A stretch of DNA of 64,000 nucleotides from assembly GCF_017329565.1 (NCBI RefSeq), contig NZ_JAFMTT010000012.1. One strand, 5' to 3'. This DNA is from Alicyclobacillus mali (GTDB lineage Bacteria; Bacillota; Bacilli; Alicyclobacillales; Alicyclobacillaceae). The translations under genes were made by a program, and so were the position numbers. Positions 24,639 to 33,426 of the stretch are shown piece after piece; the first letter of the stretch is position 1, and each line of letters opens with the position of its first letter. Below the pieces are notes generated by a model, which was given only the letters and a program-made list of their open reading frames with translations, made no database searches and was not told where the DNA came from.

Positions 24639-26051
24639 ATGGTAGTCGGAGATATTGTGGAAGAGGTTGAAGTTTTAGTAATCGGCGCAGGCCCTGGCGG
24701 TTACGTGGCGGCCATTCGGGCTGCGCAGCTCGGCAAATCGGTCACCATTGTGGACAAGGCCGAGCTGGGCGGCGTATGCCTGAACCGGGGTTGCATTCCT
24801 TCCAAAGCGCTCATCTCGGCAGCCCACCACTACGAGGCGGCCAAGGAGTCGCCGTTCCCGGGCATCGAGACCACGGCGTCCTTTGATTTCAAGAAGGTGC
24901 AGGAGTGGAAGCAGTCGGTCGTCGACAAGATGACGGGCGGCGTTCAACAGCTCCTCAAAGGCAATAAGGTCAACGTCATTCAGGGCGAGGCATTCTTCAC
25001 CAAGCCGAACGAAGTGCGCGTCATGCAGGAAAACGGCAGCCAACGGCTGCAGTTCCAACATTGCATCCTGGCGACCGGTTCGCGCCCCATCGAACTGAAG
25101 AACTTGCCGCTTGGCAAGCGCGTCATTGACTCAACCGGCGCGCTCTCGCTCGATCACGTCCCGCAGCGGCTGGTCGTGGTGGGCGGCGGATATATCGGCA
25201 TCGAGCTCGGCCAGACGTTCGCCAAGTTCGGCAGCCAGGTGACCATCATCGAGGGCCTCGACAGCATCCTGGCGCTATTCGACAAACAGATGGTCCGCCT
25301 TGTGGAGAAGAACCTCAAGAAGTACAACGTGCAGATTGAGACCAAAGCGCTCGCACAGGGCGTGGAGGAGACCGAGGACAGCGTCAAACTCACCTACAAG
25401 GACAAGGACGGAAACGAGAAGACCATTGAGGCGGACTACGTCCTCGTGACGGTGGGCCGCCGCCCGAACACGGACGAGATTGGCCTGCAGGACGCGGGCA
25501 TTGAGCTGACGGACAAGGGTCTTGTCAAGGTGGATCAGCAGTGCCGCACCACAAACCCGAACGTCTTCGCCATCGGCGACATCGTCCCGGGCCCGGCGCT
25601 CGCTCACAAGGCGTCGTACGAAGGCAAGGTGGCCGCAGAGGTCATCGCGGGCAAGCCGTCCATCGTCGACTATCGCTGCATCCCGTCCGTCGTCTTCTCG
25701 GATCCGGAGATGGCGTCCGTTGGCCTGACCGAGGAAGAGGCGAAGAAAGAATACGGTCAGGTTGCGGTCGGCCGCTTCCCGTACGCGGCCAACGGGCGGG
25801 CCACGGCCTTGAACGCGACCGATGGCTTCATCAAGCTGGTCGCCAACAAGGAGAACGGCGTGCTCGTGGGCGCGCAGGTGGTCGGTGTCGAGGCGTCGAA
25901 CATCATCGCGGAGCTCGGCCTCGCCATCGAGATGAGCGCAACCCTCGAAGATATCGCGCTCACCATTCACGCCCACCCCACCCTTGGGGAGATGGTCATG
26001 GAAGCCGCCGAAGTCGGCCTCGGCGAGCCGATTCACATCATCAAGGGATGA
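24639..26051 (+). CDS. pdhD: Dihydrolipoamide dehydrogenase (E3)
   Basis: A 470-residue FAD-dependent disulfide oxidoreductase that reoxidises the E2 dihydrolipoamide with NAD+. It has the FAD motif VLVIGAGPGGYVAAIRAAQL, the redox-active disulfide GGVCLNRGCIPSK, the NAD-binding VVVGGGYIGIELGQTFAKFG, the second FAD motif VFAIGDIVPGPALAHKA, and the C-terminal HAHPTLGEMV with the catalytic His-Glu pair. Last gene of pdhABCD, followed after 6 bases by a strong terminator. All catalytic residues are present. It may also serve other 2-oxoacid dehydrogenase complexes. Confidence 0.96.
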   Translation: MVVGDIVEEVEVLVIGAGPGGYVAAIRAAQLGKSVTIVDKAELGGVCLNRGCIPSKALISAAHHYEAAKESPFPGIETTASFDFKKVQEWKQSVVDKMTGGVQQLLKGNKVNVIQGEAFFTKPNEVRVMQENGSQRLQFQHCILATGSRPIELKNLPLGKRVIDSTGALSLDHVPQRLVVVGGGYIGIELGQTFAKFGSQVTIIEGLDSILALFDKQMVRLVEKNLKKYNVQIETKALAQGVEETEDSVKLTYKDKDGNEKTIEADYVLVTVGRRPNTDEIGLQDAGIELTDKGLVKVDQQCRTTNPNVFAIGDIVPGPALAHKASYEGKVAAEVIAGKPSIVDYRCIPSVVFSDPEMASVGLTEEEAKKEYGQVAVGRFPYAANGRATALNATDGFIKLVANKENGVLVGAQVVGVEASNIIAELGLAIEMSATLEDIALTIHAHPTLGEMVMEAAEVGLGEPIHIIKG

Positions 26052-26057
26052 GACGTG

Positions 26058-26095
26058 CGAAAAGCCGCTCGAGCGTCCGCTCGGGCGGCTTTTCG
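26058..26095 (+). terminator. Rho-independent terminator of the pdh operon
   Basis: CGAAAAGCCGC pairs with GCGGCTTTTCG, with an inner CGAGC/GCTCG stem around GTCC. The 3' arm carries the TTTT. It lies immediately after pdhD and ends the operon before the convergent trmL. Confidence 0.92.
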
Positions 26096-26125
26096 ACATA
26101 TTTCCCGCGCAATGAACGGCGTTCG

Positions 26126-26590
26126 TCAAACCATGCCAGGAAATCCGTTTTGCCTGAGCGCCTCAAACAGCACCACGGCCACGGCGTTCGACAGATTCAG
26201 GCTGCGCGCGGCCGCGTGATCGATCATAGGAATGCGGATCACGCAATCGGCATGAGCTTCCACCACATGCCGGGGCAAGCCCTGGGTCTCTTTTCCGAAC
26301 ACCAAAAAGTCGTTCGGCCCGTATGCGACTTCGTTGTACCACCGCCCACCCTCGGTCTCGACGTAGTGAAACACGCCGTCCGGGTACAGCGACCAAAGGT
26401 CTTCGAGCGAGTCATGGTACCGGATGTCGAGCAGATGCCAGTAGTCGAGCCCTGCCCGCTTCAGTTGACGGTCGTCCGTGGAAAACCCCAACTTGCCGAC
26501 GAGGTGAAGCGTAGAGCCGGTCACGGCGCAGGTCCGGGCCACGTTTCCCGTGTTGGCTGGGATCTCAGGCTCGAACAGCACGATGTGCAT
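26126..26590 (-). CDS. trmL: tRNA (cytidine/uridine-34 2'-O)-methyltransferase TrmL (YibK/CspR family)
   Basis: A 154-residue SPOUT methyltransferase, the minimal TrmL fold, which 2'-O-methylates the wobble base of certain leucine tRNAs with S-adenosylmethionine. Conserved blocks are EPEIPANTGNVARTC at the start, FGKETQGLP in the middle, and RSLNLSNAVAVVLFEALRQ in the C-terminal trefoil knot that binds the cofactor. Start ATG at 26590 with GAGGAT upstream. It converges on pdhD across a shared 30-base tail after the terminator. Length and all motifs are standard. Confidence 0.95.
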   Translation of the reverse strand: MHIVLFEPEIPANTGNVARTCAVTGSTLHLVGKLGFSTDDRQLKRAGLDYWHLLDIRYHDSLEDLWSLYPDGVFHYVETEGGRWYNEVAYGPNDFLVFGKETQGLPRHVVEAHADCVIRIPMIDHAAARSLNLSNAVAVVLFEALRQNGFPGMV

Positions 26591-26663
26591 GCCCCATCCT
26601 CCTCGCGGAATGTCCGCCCCCCCAGTCTATCACGGACATCCCGGCGGGCCAACGGCGATCGGG

Positions 26664-27626
26664 CTATCGCCCTGACACCTGGACGCGATCGGGCAGATGG
26701 ACCCACGCGTATCTCGTCCGCGGCGTCCACGCGGGGCTGTCGGTGTACAGCCACGGCCTGTGGTAACTGTCGATGGTGTGCGCGTTGACGAGCGGCTCGC
26801 CCATGGCATCGAAGTCCGTCACGATGGTGCTGTGGTGATACGTCCCCTCTCCGTTCCAGTCGTAGAAGATGACGTCGCCGATCCGGAGGTCTGCCGGATC
26901 AGACACCACCCGTGCCCCGAACGCGCTCGTCAGCACGAGGTACAGCGCATGCGCGGTGCTCCAGCTGTAGCTCCAGATGGGCTTCGGTCCGAACTGAAAC
27001 CACCAACCTGCCGTTCGATCCGGCTCACCCCACATCGGCAAGCCGCCCGCGAACAGGCATTGAGAGACGAAATTCGTGCAATCGTCCGAAAACCGAGGAT
27101 ATCGCGGATTGGTACCATCCCACCAGGCGTCCGCATAGCGCACGGCGCGGACGCGATCGTACAGGCCGCTGTGCCAGTCGGGATCGCGCGGGAACCTGGG
27201 CAGCACATGTTCCACGGCTGCAACTCGCACGGCGGGCAGTTCCTGCCCCATGGCCGACTCTCGCGCGTGCATCATTTCCCACCCGTCACCGGTGCGCACC
27301 CACCTCATCTCGTGGCGAATCTGACAGCATTCCACGTAAGGTGTGCCGCCCTCATAGTATGTGAAACAGATGCGCTCAGTGGCCCAGACGTCCGCCATCG
27401 AGCCATCCCGGCTCTCCTCCAACTTCTCGATCCGCACCTGCGTGTGAACGCGCGCGATCCGCTTTCCCAGCTTCTCATACGTAAGCTTCTTCTGTTTCGC
27501 CAGATGAACCAAACGCTCAAAGCCCGCCCAGCCAGTTGTCGGAGCCCTTCCGTCCACTGAACTATGGAGCCAAGCGCGAGCTCTGGTATCGAAGTGCTTT
27601 CGCAGAGCCTCCACGCACGATGACAT
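26664..27626 (-). CDS. Putative amidase-domain protein (PF12671 family)
   Basis: About 320 residues. The C-terminal half matches the Firmicute amidase_6 family: YADAWWDGTNPRYPRFSDDC, then CTNFVSQCLFAGGLPMWGE, which holds the candidate catalytic Cys, and GTYHHSTIVTDFD, which holds the His. The N-terminal 150 residues are a separate domain with ERICFTYYEGGTPYVECCQI. Members resemble CHAP/NlpC-like cysteine hydrolases and are presumed to act on peptide or wall amides, but the substrate is unknown. No signal peptide is visible, so it is probably intracellular or forespore-located. The start codon is uncertain; the first one at 27626 is used. It is transcribed away from the IclR regulator. Confidence 0.8.
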   Translation of the reverse strand: MSSCVEALRKHFDTRARAWLHSSVDGRAPTTGWAGFERLVHLAKQKKLTYEKLGKRIARVHTQVRIEKLEESRDGSMADVWATERICFTYYEGGTPYVECCQIRHEMRWVRTGDGWEMMHARESAMGQELPAVRVAAVEHVLPRFPRDPDWHSGLYDRVRAVRYADAWWDGTNPRYPRFSDDCTNFVSQCLFAGGLPMWGEPDRTAGWWFQFGPKPIWSYSWSTAHALYLVLTSAFGARVVSDPADLRIGDVIFYDWNGEGTYHHSTIVTDFDAMGEPLVNAHTIDSYHRPWLYTDSPAWTPRTRYAWVHLPDRVQVSGR

Positions 27627-27710
27627 GTGCGCTCACCTCACTCACCGCATGGTATGACGCACGCCCAGGTTCGGTGACGATGTTCCACTCGCCCGTGGCC
27701 GCCCGGACTG

Positions 27711-27719
27711 TGGTATACT
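27711..27719 (+). promoter_or_regulatory. Extended -10 promoter of the IclR-family gene
   Basis: TGGTATACT fits the extended -10 pattern TGnTATAmT about 50 bases before the ATG. The -35 region is GC-rich and has no consensus, which is common for extended -10 promoters. Confidence 0.45.
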
Positions 27720-27768
27720 TCTCGGCGGGGCGCGTTTTGCACGTTGAAACGGAAGGGACGTCCTGCAC

Positions 27769-28527
27769 ATGCCGCATACGCCAAGTGGGCAGACCACGGT
27801 ACGGGCCGTCGAAAGGGCCCTCGACATCCTGTTGCTCTTCACGCACTCGCCGCAGGCTTGGAGCTTGAGCGAGATCGCCCGGGCCACAGGACTTCACAAG
27901 AGCACGGTTCACCGCCTGCTTTTGGCCCTTCAGCAGAAGGGATTCGTTCGCCGTGAACCTCAGTCGGACCGATATGTGCTTGGATGGAGCCTGTACGGCC
28001 TAGGTGCCAACGCGGCTCTGCACGACCGATGGTCCGATGCGGCCAAGCCCATTCTGCGCCGCTTGCGCGACGAGACGAGTGAGACGGTCAGCCTCTACGT
28101 GCGCAACGGACTTGAACGAATCCGGGTCCTGGCCGTTGAGAGCCTGCAGCCGATTCGAAACGTGGTGAGCGTAGGCGAGCGGTATCCGTTGACCATCGGT
28201 GCGTCTGGCAAGGTGCTGCTGGCATTCTCGAGTGCGGCCGTGATCGACGCGGCCTGTCACCCCGACCGGCTGCCGAAAGGCGTCCGGCAAATGGACCTCC
28301 GTCAACAGATTGAGGCCATCCGCCGCGAGGGATACGCGCTCTCGAGACAAGAGCGAGATGCGGGCGCGGCTGCCATCGCGGCTCCCGTCTTGAATCAGGA
28401 CGGATCGTGCCTGTATGCCGTTGCGGTGTCAGGCCCTGTCGAGCGCATGACGGAAGACAAGATGAGAGAAATGATCACGCCCTTGAAGCGGGCCGCCGAT
28501 GAGCTGTCCGAGCGGCTGGCAGAATAG
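27769..28527 (+). CDS. IclR-family transcriptional regulator
   Basis: A 252-residue IclR protein. The N-terminal winged helix-turn-helix spans about residues 10-75 (RAVERALDILLLF, then LSEIARATGLHKSTVHRLLL). The C-terminal effector domain includes YPLTIGASGKVLLAF and VGERYP, then EGYALSRQERDAGAAAIAAP, the typical IclR ligand-binding signature. Such regulators usually control a small aromatic- or organic-acid-catabolic gene set in response to a metabolite. The next gene, 41 bases downstream and co-oriented, is a dehydrogenase of the isocitrate/isopropylmalate family, its likely target and possibly its operon partner. The effector is not predictable from sequence. Confidence 0.93.
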   Translation: MPHTPSGQTTVRAVERALDILLLFTHSPQAWSLSEIARATGLHKSTVHRLLLALQQKGFVRREPQSDRYVLGWSLYGLGANAALHDRWSDAAKPILRRLRDETSETVSLYVRNGLERIRVLAVESLQPIRNVVSVGERYPLTIGASGKVLLAFSSAAVIDAACHPDRLPKGVRQMDLRQQIEAIRREGYALSRQERDAGAAAIAAPVLNQDGSCLYAVAVSGPVERMTEDKMREMITPLKRAADELSERLAE

Positions 28528-28568
28528 CCGCGGTGGATTCATCAAGCCATGAGATTGAGGTGACGGAC

Positions 28569-29657
28569 ATGGGGAAACCGACCATCATCGTGATGGAGGG
28601 CGATCAGACGGGGCAGGAGCTCCTCGACGAAGCGCTGCGCGTGTTGTCGCCTGACGTCACGGGCTACGAGCTCGAAATTCGCAAATTTGACCTTAGCCTT
28701 GAGAACCGCCGCCGCACGCAGAACGCCGTCGTGCACGAAGCTGCTGAAGCCATGCGAGAGACGGGACTCGGGCTCAAGGCCGCGACCATCACGCCGGAAG
28801 AGAAGGGCGACGTGGGTAGCCCGAACGCCATTTTGCGCAAAGAGATCAACGGCACGGTGATTGTCCGCACAGGGCGCCGCATCCCCGGGATTGCGCCGCC
28901 GGTGGGCGTCTACTCGCCCATCTCGGTCATCCGCATGGCGGTGGACGACGCCTACGGAGCCAAGGAGTGGCGCGAACAACTGGAAGACGGCGAAGAAGTC
29001 GCGTATCGGACCGAGAAGATTTCGCGATCCGTCTGCCGCGGCGTGGCAAAATACGCATTCCAGCACGCGCGCCGCGTGCATGCGAAGGTGTTTGGCGGTC
29101 CCAAATACACGGTGAGTCCTGTGTACGAAGGCATGCTGAAAGAAGAAATGGACGCCGCGTCCAAGGAATATCCCGATGTGCGCTACGAGCCGCAGCTGAT
29201 TGACGCGACCTATGCGCTCCTCCTGGCGCGCGCGGGCGAAGCGCTGGTCATCCCGGCGCTGAACCGCGACGGCGACTGCTTGTCCGATCTCGTCCTCCAG
29301 ATGTTCGGTACCATTGCCGGATCGGAATCGCTGCTCCTTTCGCTCGACGAGTCGTTCCAGCCGAAGGTCGTGATGGCGGAGGCGCCTCACGGGACGGCCC
29401 CCAACCTGTACCGAAAGAACATGGCCAACCCAATGGCCATGATCCTGGCTGGCGCCGCCCTGTTGAACTACGTCCAGGACAAGGACGCCCACACGGTTTC
29501 GCGCGCCATCTACGAGGCCACGCTCGAGTCCATCGTCGACGGCATTCGCACGGCCGATCTCGGCGGCCATGCAACGACCACCGAGTTCACGGACGAAGTC
29601 ATCCGCAGAGTCCGGACAAAGCTCGAAGTGTGGAGCACGTTCGGCGACGCCGTGTGA
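28569..29657 (+). CDS. Divergent isocitrate/isopropylmalate dehydrogenase-family enzyme
   Basis: A 362-residue member of the beta-decarboxylating dehydrogenase family. The start ATG at 28569 follows GAGGTG with six-base spacing; the in-frame GTG 36 bases upstream lacks this. It begins KPTIIVMEGDQTGQELLDEA. The metal-binding region NRDGDCLSDLVLQMFGTIAG and the nucleotide-binding loop EAPHGTAPNLYRKNMANPMA are present. Canonical isocitrate or isopropylmalate motifs are altered: the substrate-loop lysine is in VFGGPKYTVSPVYEG. It is therefore NAD(P)-dependent on an unidentified 2-hydroxy acid; tartrate, malate or homoisocitrate analogues are possible. It follows an IclR regulator directly. Confidence 0.8.
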   Translation: MGKPTIIVMEGDQTGQELLDEALRVLSPDVTGYELEIRKFDLSLENRRRTQNAVVHEAAEAMRETGLGLKAATITPEEKGDVGSPNAILRKEINGTVIVRTGRRIPGIAPPVGVYSPISVIRMAVDDAYGAKEWREQLEDGEEVAYRTEKISRSVCRGVAKYAFQHARRVHAKVFGGPKYTVSPVYEGMLKEEMDAASKEYPDVRYEPQLIDATYALLLARAGEALVIPALNRDGDCLSDLVLQMFGTIAGSESLLLSLDESFQPKVVMAEAPHGTAPNLYRKNMANPMAMILAGAALLNYVQDKDAHTVSRAIYEATLESIVDGIRTADLGGHATTTEFTDEVIRRVRTKLEVWSTFGDAV

Positions 29658-29815
29658 TCTTTCATCTCGAAGCGAGTGCGGCCGCGCCGCTTTCCCGGCC
29701 CAGAGTCGGCGAAGCGGGCGGCCACATCCGCGTTCCCGCTCCCTTGTTCCGCGCTGGGCCATCGCCCGCCCGCAACGCGCTCGCATGGCATAGGCTTTGG
29801 CGGAGGGGACCGCAT

Positions 29816-31063
29816 ATGAAAAGCCAGAAGTCGAACATGCCCGACTGGATCCAACACCTGCTCGCGGAACTGCTCGCTCCCCCGGCTTTCCTGTCCTCGC
29901 AGCCAACGCCGGCCGCCCCGTCGACCGACTCGGTGCATCATCCGGAACCCACGGATCATTCGCCGGCCGCGCCCATGAGCCACCTGCCTCCGCGCGAGAC
30001 GGAGGAGACGCGTGGTCCCAGGCAGCGCGCCGAAGGCCAGCCGGATCCCAGCATGCGCAGCCAGGCGCCGCTCATCCCGCAGGCCGTCGTCTCCAAATAT
30101 GATCTTGCGCTTGAGCACCGGCGCCCTGAAGGAAGCATCGAGGTGTGGACCGACGCCAGAGGGCGTCGGTACGCCGCCAAGCGATCCTCTATCACAGCGG
30201 ATCACTGCCGCGCGATGGTTCAGTGTCTCCGCCATGCCCACGATCAGGGATTCACGAAATTCGCGCAGTTCGTGACGACCTCATCCAACGCCGCGTACGT
30301 GCGGCACGGGAACCTCTCATACTACGTGACCGAATGGGTGCCCGGCCAACCCGCCAACTTCGGGCTGCCTGAACACGTGGCCCAGACCGCGTACACGCTG
30401 GCTCAATTTCACGAGGCCACGCGGGGCTTTCGGCCCAATTGGCAGCCCGACGACGCGGCGGACGACGTCTTCGGCCTGTTCCAAGCGCGATGGCGCGATT
30501 TGTGCCAGATGTGTTTGAAGGCGGATCGCAGGAAGGACAAGGACGCGTTCGATCAGCTCCTGCTCTCGATGCGAGACGAACTTCAGCAGGATTCGGCTGA
30601 GAGCTTGGCGCTGCTGGAAGACCGGGACGTGATCGCACATCTGGAGGCGGAGCGCTCATCGGGGGGATGGTGCCACCTCGACGTCATACCGTCGAACTGC
30701 CTGTATACGCCGCAGCACCAAGTGGTGCTCATTGACTTCGAGCTCGCCCGCCCTGCGCCGCGAGTCCTCGATATGGCTCATCTGCTGCGGCGAAGCCTGG
30801 AAAGGGGTCAGTGGGATGGGCATTTGGCCTACGCGTGTTTTGTGCACTTCGATGCAGTCCGGAGCATTTCCAGAGCGGAGTATCGCGCCGCCGAGGCCCT
30901 CCTGCGCTTTCCCTATTTACCCTGGCGCATCGCCCACGCCCGATACCACTTCGGGGCGGATCCGGCGCAACTGGAGGCGCTGCAACTGTTCGCGACACAG
31001 TCGGAGAAGCGGCAGGCGTTCCTCGCGAGCCTGCGGCAGCAGGTGGAGCGCCTCGGCGAATGA
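29816..31063 (+). CDS. CotS-like aminoglycoside-phosphotransferase-fold protein with Pro-rich N-terminus
   Basis: A 415-residue protein. Residues 1-90 are low complexity and rich in Pro, Ser, Thr and Ala. The rest has the kinase-like CotS/APH fold: GSIEVWTDARGRRYAAKRSS (the Lys of the ATP loop), then TEWVPGQPANF, GWCHLDVIPSNCLYTPQHQV (the HxDxxxxN catalytic loop) and VLIDFELARP (the metal-binding Asp). CotS and relatives are spore-coat-associated proteins. Start ATG at 29816 after GGAGGGG at eight-base spacing. It stands between the dehydrogenase gene and the convergent ogt, with only three bases separating the two stop codons. Spore localisation is inferred, not seen. Confidence 0.82.
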   Translation: MKSQKSNMPDWIQHLLAELLAPPAFLSSQPTPAAPSTDSVHHPEPTDHSPAAPMSHLPPRETEETRGPRQRAEGQPDPSMRSQAPLIPQAVVSKYDLALEHRRPEGSIEVWTDARGRRYAAKRSSITADHCRAMVQCLRHAHDQGFTKFAQFVTTSSNAAYVRHGNLSYYVTEWVPGQPANFGLPEHVAQTAYTLAQFHEATRGFRPNWQPDDAADDVFGLFQARWRDLCQMCLKADRRKDKDAFDQLLLSMRDELQQDSAESLALLEDRDVIAHLEAERSSGGWCHLDVIPSNCLYTPQHQVVLIDFELARPAPRVLDMAHLLRRSLERGQWDGHLAYACFVHFDAVRSISRAEYRAAEALLRFPYLPWRIAHARYHFGADPAQLEALQLFATQSEKRQAFLASLRQQVERLGE

Positions 31064-31066
31064 CGG

Positions 31067-31585
31067 TCACGGAACGGCCAGGGCGCTGAGGACGCGCGCC
31101 TCGTGATGGAGCAACCACGACTTGAGATCCACGGCATTTCCCGCGTATCCGACCAGGCGCCCGTCGGCACCCACCACGCGGTGGCACGGGATGAAGACGG
31201 GCAGCGGATTCGCCCGGTTCGCCTGCCCCACGGCGCGCACCGCCCGCGGACGGCCCACGGCGTTCGCAATATCTCGATACGACACCCGCGCGCCGAACGG
31301 AATGGCGCGGAGCGACGCCCACACCGCCATTTGAAACGGCGTTCCTCGGGGGACGAGCGGCACCGTGAACGACTGCAATCGCCCGGCAAAGTAAAGCGTC
31401 AGTTCCTCCACTGCGCGCTCAGCGACGGCCATCGCTTCGCGGCTTGGGCACACGCGCGCCTCCTGCACAGGCGGCGGCTCGAGCCTCGCCCAGCCAGCCT
31501 CCACGACACCTTCCGCCTCAGCGGCCAGCCACATGTCCCCCACCGGCGTGCTCACCGTCTCAATGACCGAAGTCTGCTTCGTCAC
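31067..31585 (-). CDS. ogt: Methylated-DNA--protein-cysteine methyltransferase
   Basis: A 173-residue O6-alkylguanine-DNA alkyltransferase, which repairs O6-methylguanine by suicide transfer to its own Cys. The active-site motif NPLPVFIPCHRVVGADG is intact, with TPFQMAVWASLRAIPFGARV and SYRDIANAVG in the helix-turn-helix. The start is GTG at 31585, chosen because GGGAGCGAGG lies just upstream; it overlaps the end of queG by 26 bases. An in-frame ATG five codons earlier lacks a ribosome site. Third gene of the rnhA-queG-ogt stack. Confidence 0.93.
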   Translation of the reverse strand: MTKQTSVIETVSTPVGDMWLAAEAEGVVEAGWARLEPPPVQEARVCPSREAMAVAERAVEELTLYFAGRLQSFTVPLVPRGTPFQMAVWASLRAIPFGARVSYRDIANAVGRPRAVRAVGQANRANPLPVFIPCHRVVGADGRLVGYAGNAVDLKSWLLHHEARVLSALAVP

Positions 31586-32762
31586 GTTCCTCGCTCCCAT
31601 CGTGCGCTCTGCGAGAAGCATTCGCGATGGCATCCTCCATCTCCTTCCGCACGTCCGGATCCTGCTCCGAAGCGAGGGCGGCCTGAAGCGCGCGAAGCGC
31701 ATCCTCGCCGCCCATCTCGCCCAGCGCCCACGCGGCGCTCGCGCGCAACTCCGCGCGATCCGACGCCAAATATCGCGCCGCGATCGGCACGGCCTCCGGA
31801 CGGCGCAGATTGCCAAGTGCAACAAGTGCGTTTCGCTGCAGCGTTCGCACGCCGCGCCAGGCCATGGCGGATCGCCCGTACGCGCGCAGAAACTGGCGAT
31901 TGGACATCTCCAGCAATCGGACGAGATCGGGATAGGCGACATCGGCGTCAGGGGAGAAGGGCGGATCATGCGCCGGGGCTCGATCGCGATTGTGCGGGCA
32001 AACCTGCTGGCACACGTCGCATCCCCACACGCGCCGCCCGAGCGGCTTCCGGTACGGGCGGGGGATCAGTCCCTTCATCTGCGTCACGTACGAGAGGCAC
32101 GCGGTGGCGTTCAGTTCGCCAGGCGATACGAAGGCCTGCGTTGGACACGCGCGCATGCACAGGTCGCAATCGCCACAGTGCTTGCCGACATCCGGCGGAA
32201 GATGCTTTGCATCCTCAATCTCGACATCCAGGAGAAGGGAGCCGAGAAACACGTACGATCCGTACCGGCGGCTGAACAGCATCCCGTTTTTGCCGATCCA
32301 CCCGAGCCCGCTCCGCTCCGCGACGCGGCGGTCGACCAGGGGAGACGTGTCCACGGCCACGCGGTAGCGGAGCTCGCGGCCGATCACCTTCTCCAGGCGC
32401 TTCGCCAGCGCAGTTAATCGTTCGGACAACACGCGATGGTAGTCCTCGCCGTACACGTAGCACGACGCTTGGCCACGCAGGCCCGATCGCGGGTGACTGC
32501 GCATCTGTCGCGCGCCCTCTTCCGTCAGATACGGAAGCGCCGCCGTCACGATGGACTTCGCCTCCGGCAGCCAAAAGCGCGGATCCACGCGCTCCGATGC
32601 GTTGGCCCACTCAAAGCCCGTGCGCCCGCGCGCCTCGTACGCCGCTAGAGGGCTGACGAGATCGTCAAAAGGAGCGGCGTCCGTCGCCGCAATCTCGGGG
32701 AGCCCGACCTCCTCAGCCAAGGGGCGAATCTCGGCGAGCGTGATTTTGTCCCGGGGGGTCAC
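31560..32762 (-). CDS. queG: Epoxyqueuosine reductase QueG
   Basis: A 400-residue QueG, which reduces epoxyqueuosine to queuosine at the wobble position of tRNA using a cobalamin and two [4Fe-4S] clusters. The two cluster motifs are KHCGDCDLCMRACPTQA and WGCDVCQQVCPHNR, and RSGLGWIGKNGMLF matches the cobalamin-binding core. The C-terminal 100 residues are Ala/Leu/Arg-rich HEAT-like repeats. It starts GTG, overlapping the rnhA stop as GTGA, and runs 26 bases into ogt, so the three genes are translationally coupled. All eight cluster cysteines are seen. Confidence 0.95.
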   Translation of the reverse strand: MTPRDKITLAEIRPLAEEVGLPEIAATDAAPFDDLVSPLAAYEARGRTGFEWANASERVDPRFWLPEAKSIVTAALPYLTEEGARQMRSHPRSGLRGQASCYVYGEDYHRVLSERLTALAKRLEKVIGRELRYRVAVDTSPLVDRRVAERSGLGWIGKNGMLFSRRYGSYVFLGSLLLDVEIEDAKHLPPDVGKHCGDCDLCMRACPTQAFVSPGELNATACLSYVTQMKGLIPRPYRKPLGRRVWGCDVCQQVCPHNRDRAPAHDPPFSPDADVAYPDLVRLLEMSNRQFLRAYGRSAMAWRGVRTLQRNALVALGNLRRPEAVPIAARYLASDRAELRASAAWALGEMGGEDALRALQAALASEQDPDVRKEMEDAIANASRRAHDGSEERDEADFGH

Positions 32763-33196
32763 CGCGGAATAGCACCCCGGGCCAATTCATCGCACCGCTC
32801 GTTCCACTTCACGCCCGCGTGCCCCTTCACCTTTTCGAATCGCACGCGGTGGCCGTTGATGGCGTCGAGCAACTCCTCCCAGAGATCGCGGTTTTGGACC
32901 GGCTCCCCCTTGCTGTTCATCCACCCATTCTTGCGCCAATTCACGTACCAACCCTGCTTAAAGCAATTGACCACGTACGCCGAATCGGAATGGACAATCA
33001 CGTCGCACGGCCGCTTCAGAGCTTTGAGCCCTTCGATCACGGCCTTCAGTTCCATGCGCTGGTTGGTTGTCTCCGGTTCTCCGCCGGACAGCTCCTTCAC
33101 GTGCCCCTTCCACTGAAGAATGGCCGCCCATCCGCCGGGCCCGGGATTGCCCGAGCACGCACCGTCCGTATACAGAATCACCGTCTCGTCGCTCAT
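32759..33196 (-). CDS. rnhA: Ribonuclease HI
   Basis: A 145-residue RNase HI that degrades the RNA of RNA-DNA hybrids. Catalytic residues are in YTDGACSGNPGPGGWAA (first Asp), NQRMELKAVIEGLKAL (Glu), HSDSAYVVNCFKQGWYVNW (Asp) and GVKWNERCDELAR (last Asp). Start ATG at 33196 after GAGGGAGGACCGTG; an earlier in-frame codon exists but would add 23 unsupported residues. First gene of the tightly overlapping rnhA-queG-ogt stack. Normal length and complete active site. Confidence 0.95.
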   Translation of the reverse strand: MSDETVILYTDGACSGNPGPGGWAAILQWKGHVKELSGGEPETTNQRMELKAVIEGLKALKRPCDVIVHSDSAYVVNCFKQGWYVNWRKNGWMNSKGEPVQNRDLWEELLDAINGHRVRFEKVKGHAGVKWNERCDELARGAIPR

Positions 33197-33426
33197 CACG
33201 GTCCTCCCTCGCCCCAAGGGGGCTCTCGCAAGGACCAGCATAGTCGACGACGGGCCGGGGTGCAATGGAGGAGTGGTTGTCGTGCCCAGTTACATAGTAC
33301 TATTGCTCCGTGCGCCTACGTGCGTTTTCAGCCTTGGACGTCCGAGTACTTATACCGAGAGCTCTGAAAAAGTCATTGTTTATTTGGCGATTTCAAGATA
33401 TTCTTATATGTTTATAGCACATCGGA

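Noticed and set aside
28542..29906. 454-codon minus-strand frame over the dehydrogenase gene
   Set aside because: The plus-strand gene has recognisable enzyme motifs and a ribosome site; the minus-strand product is low complexity and shows none.
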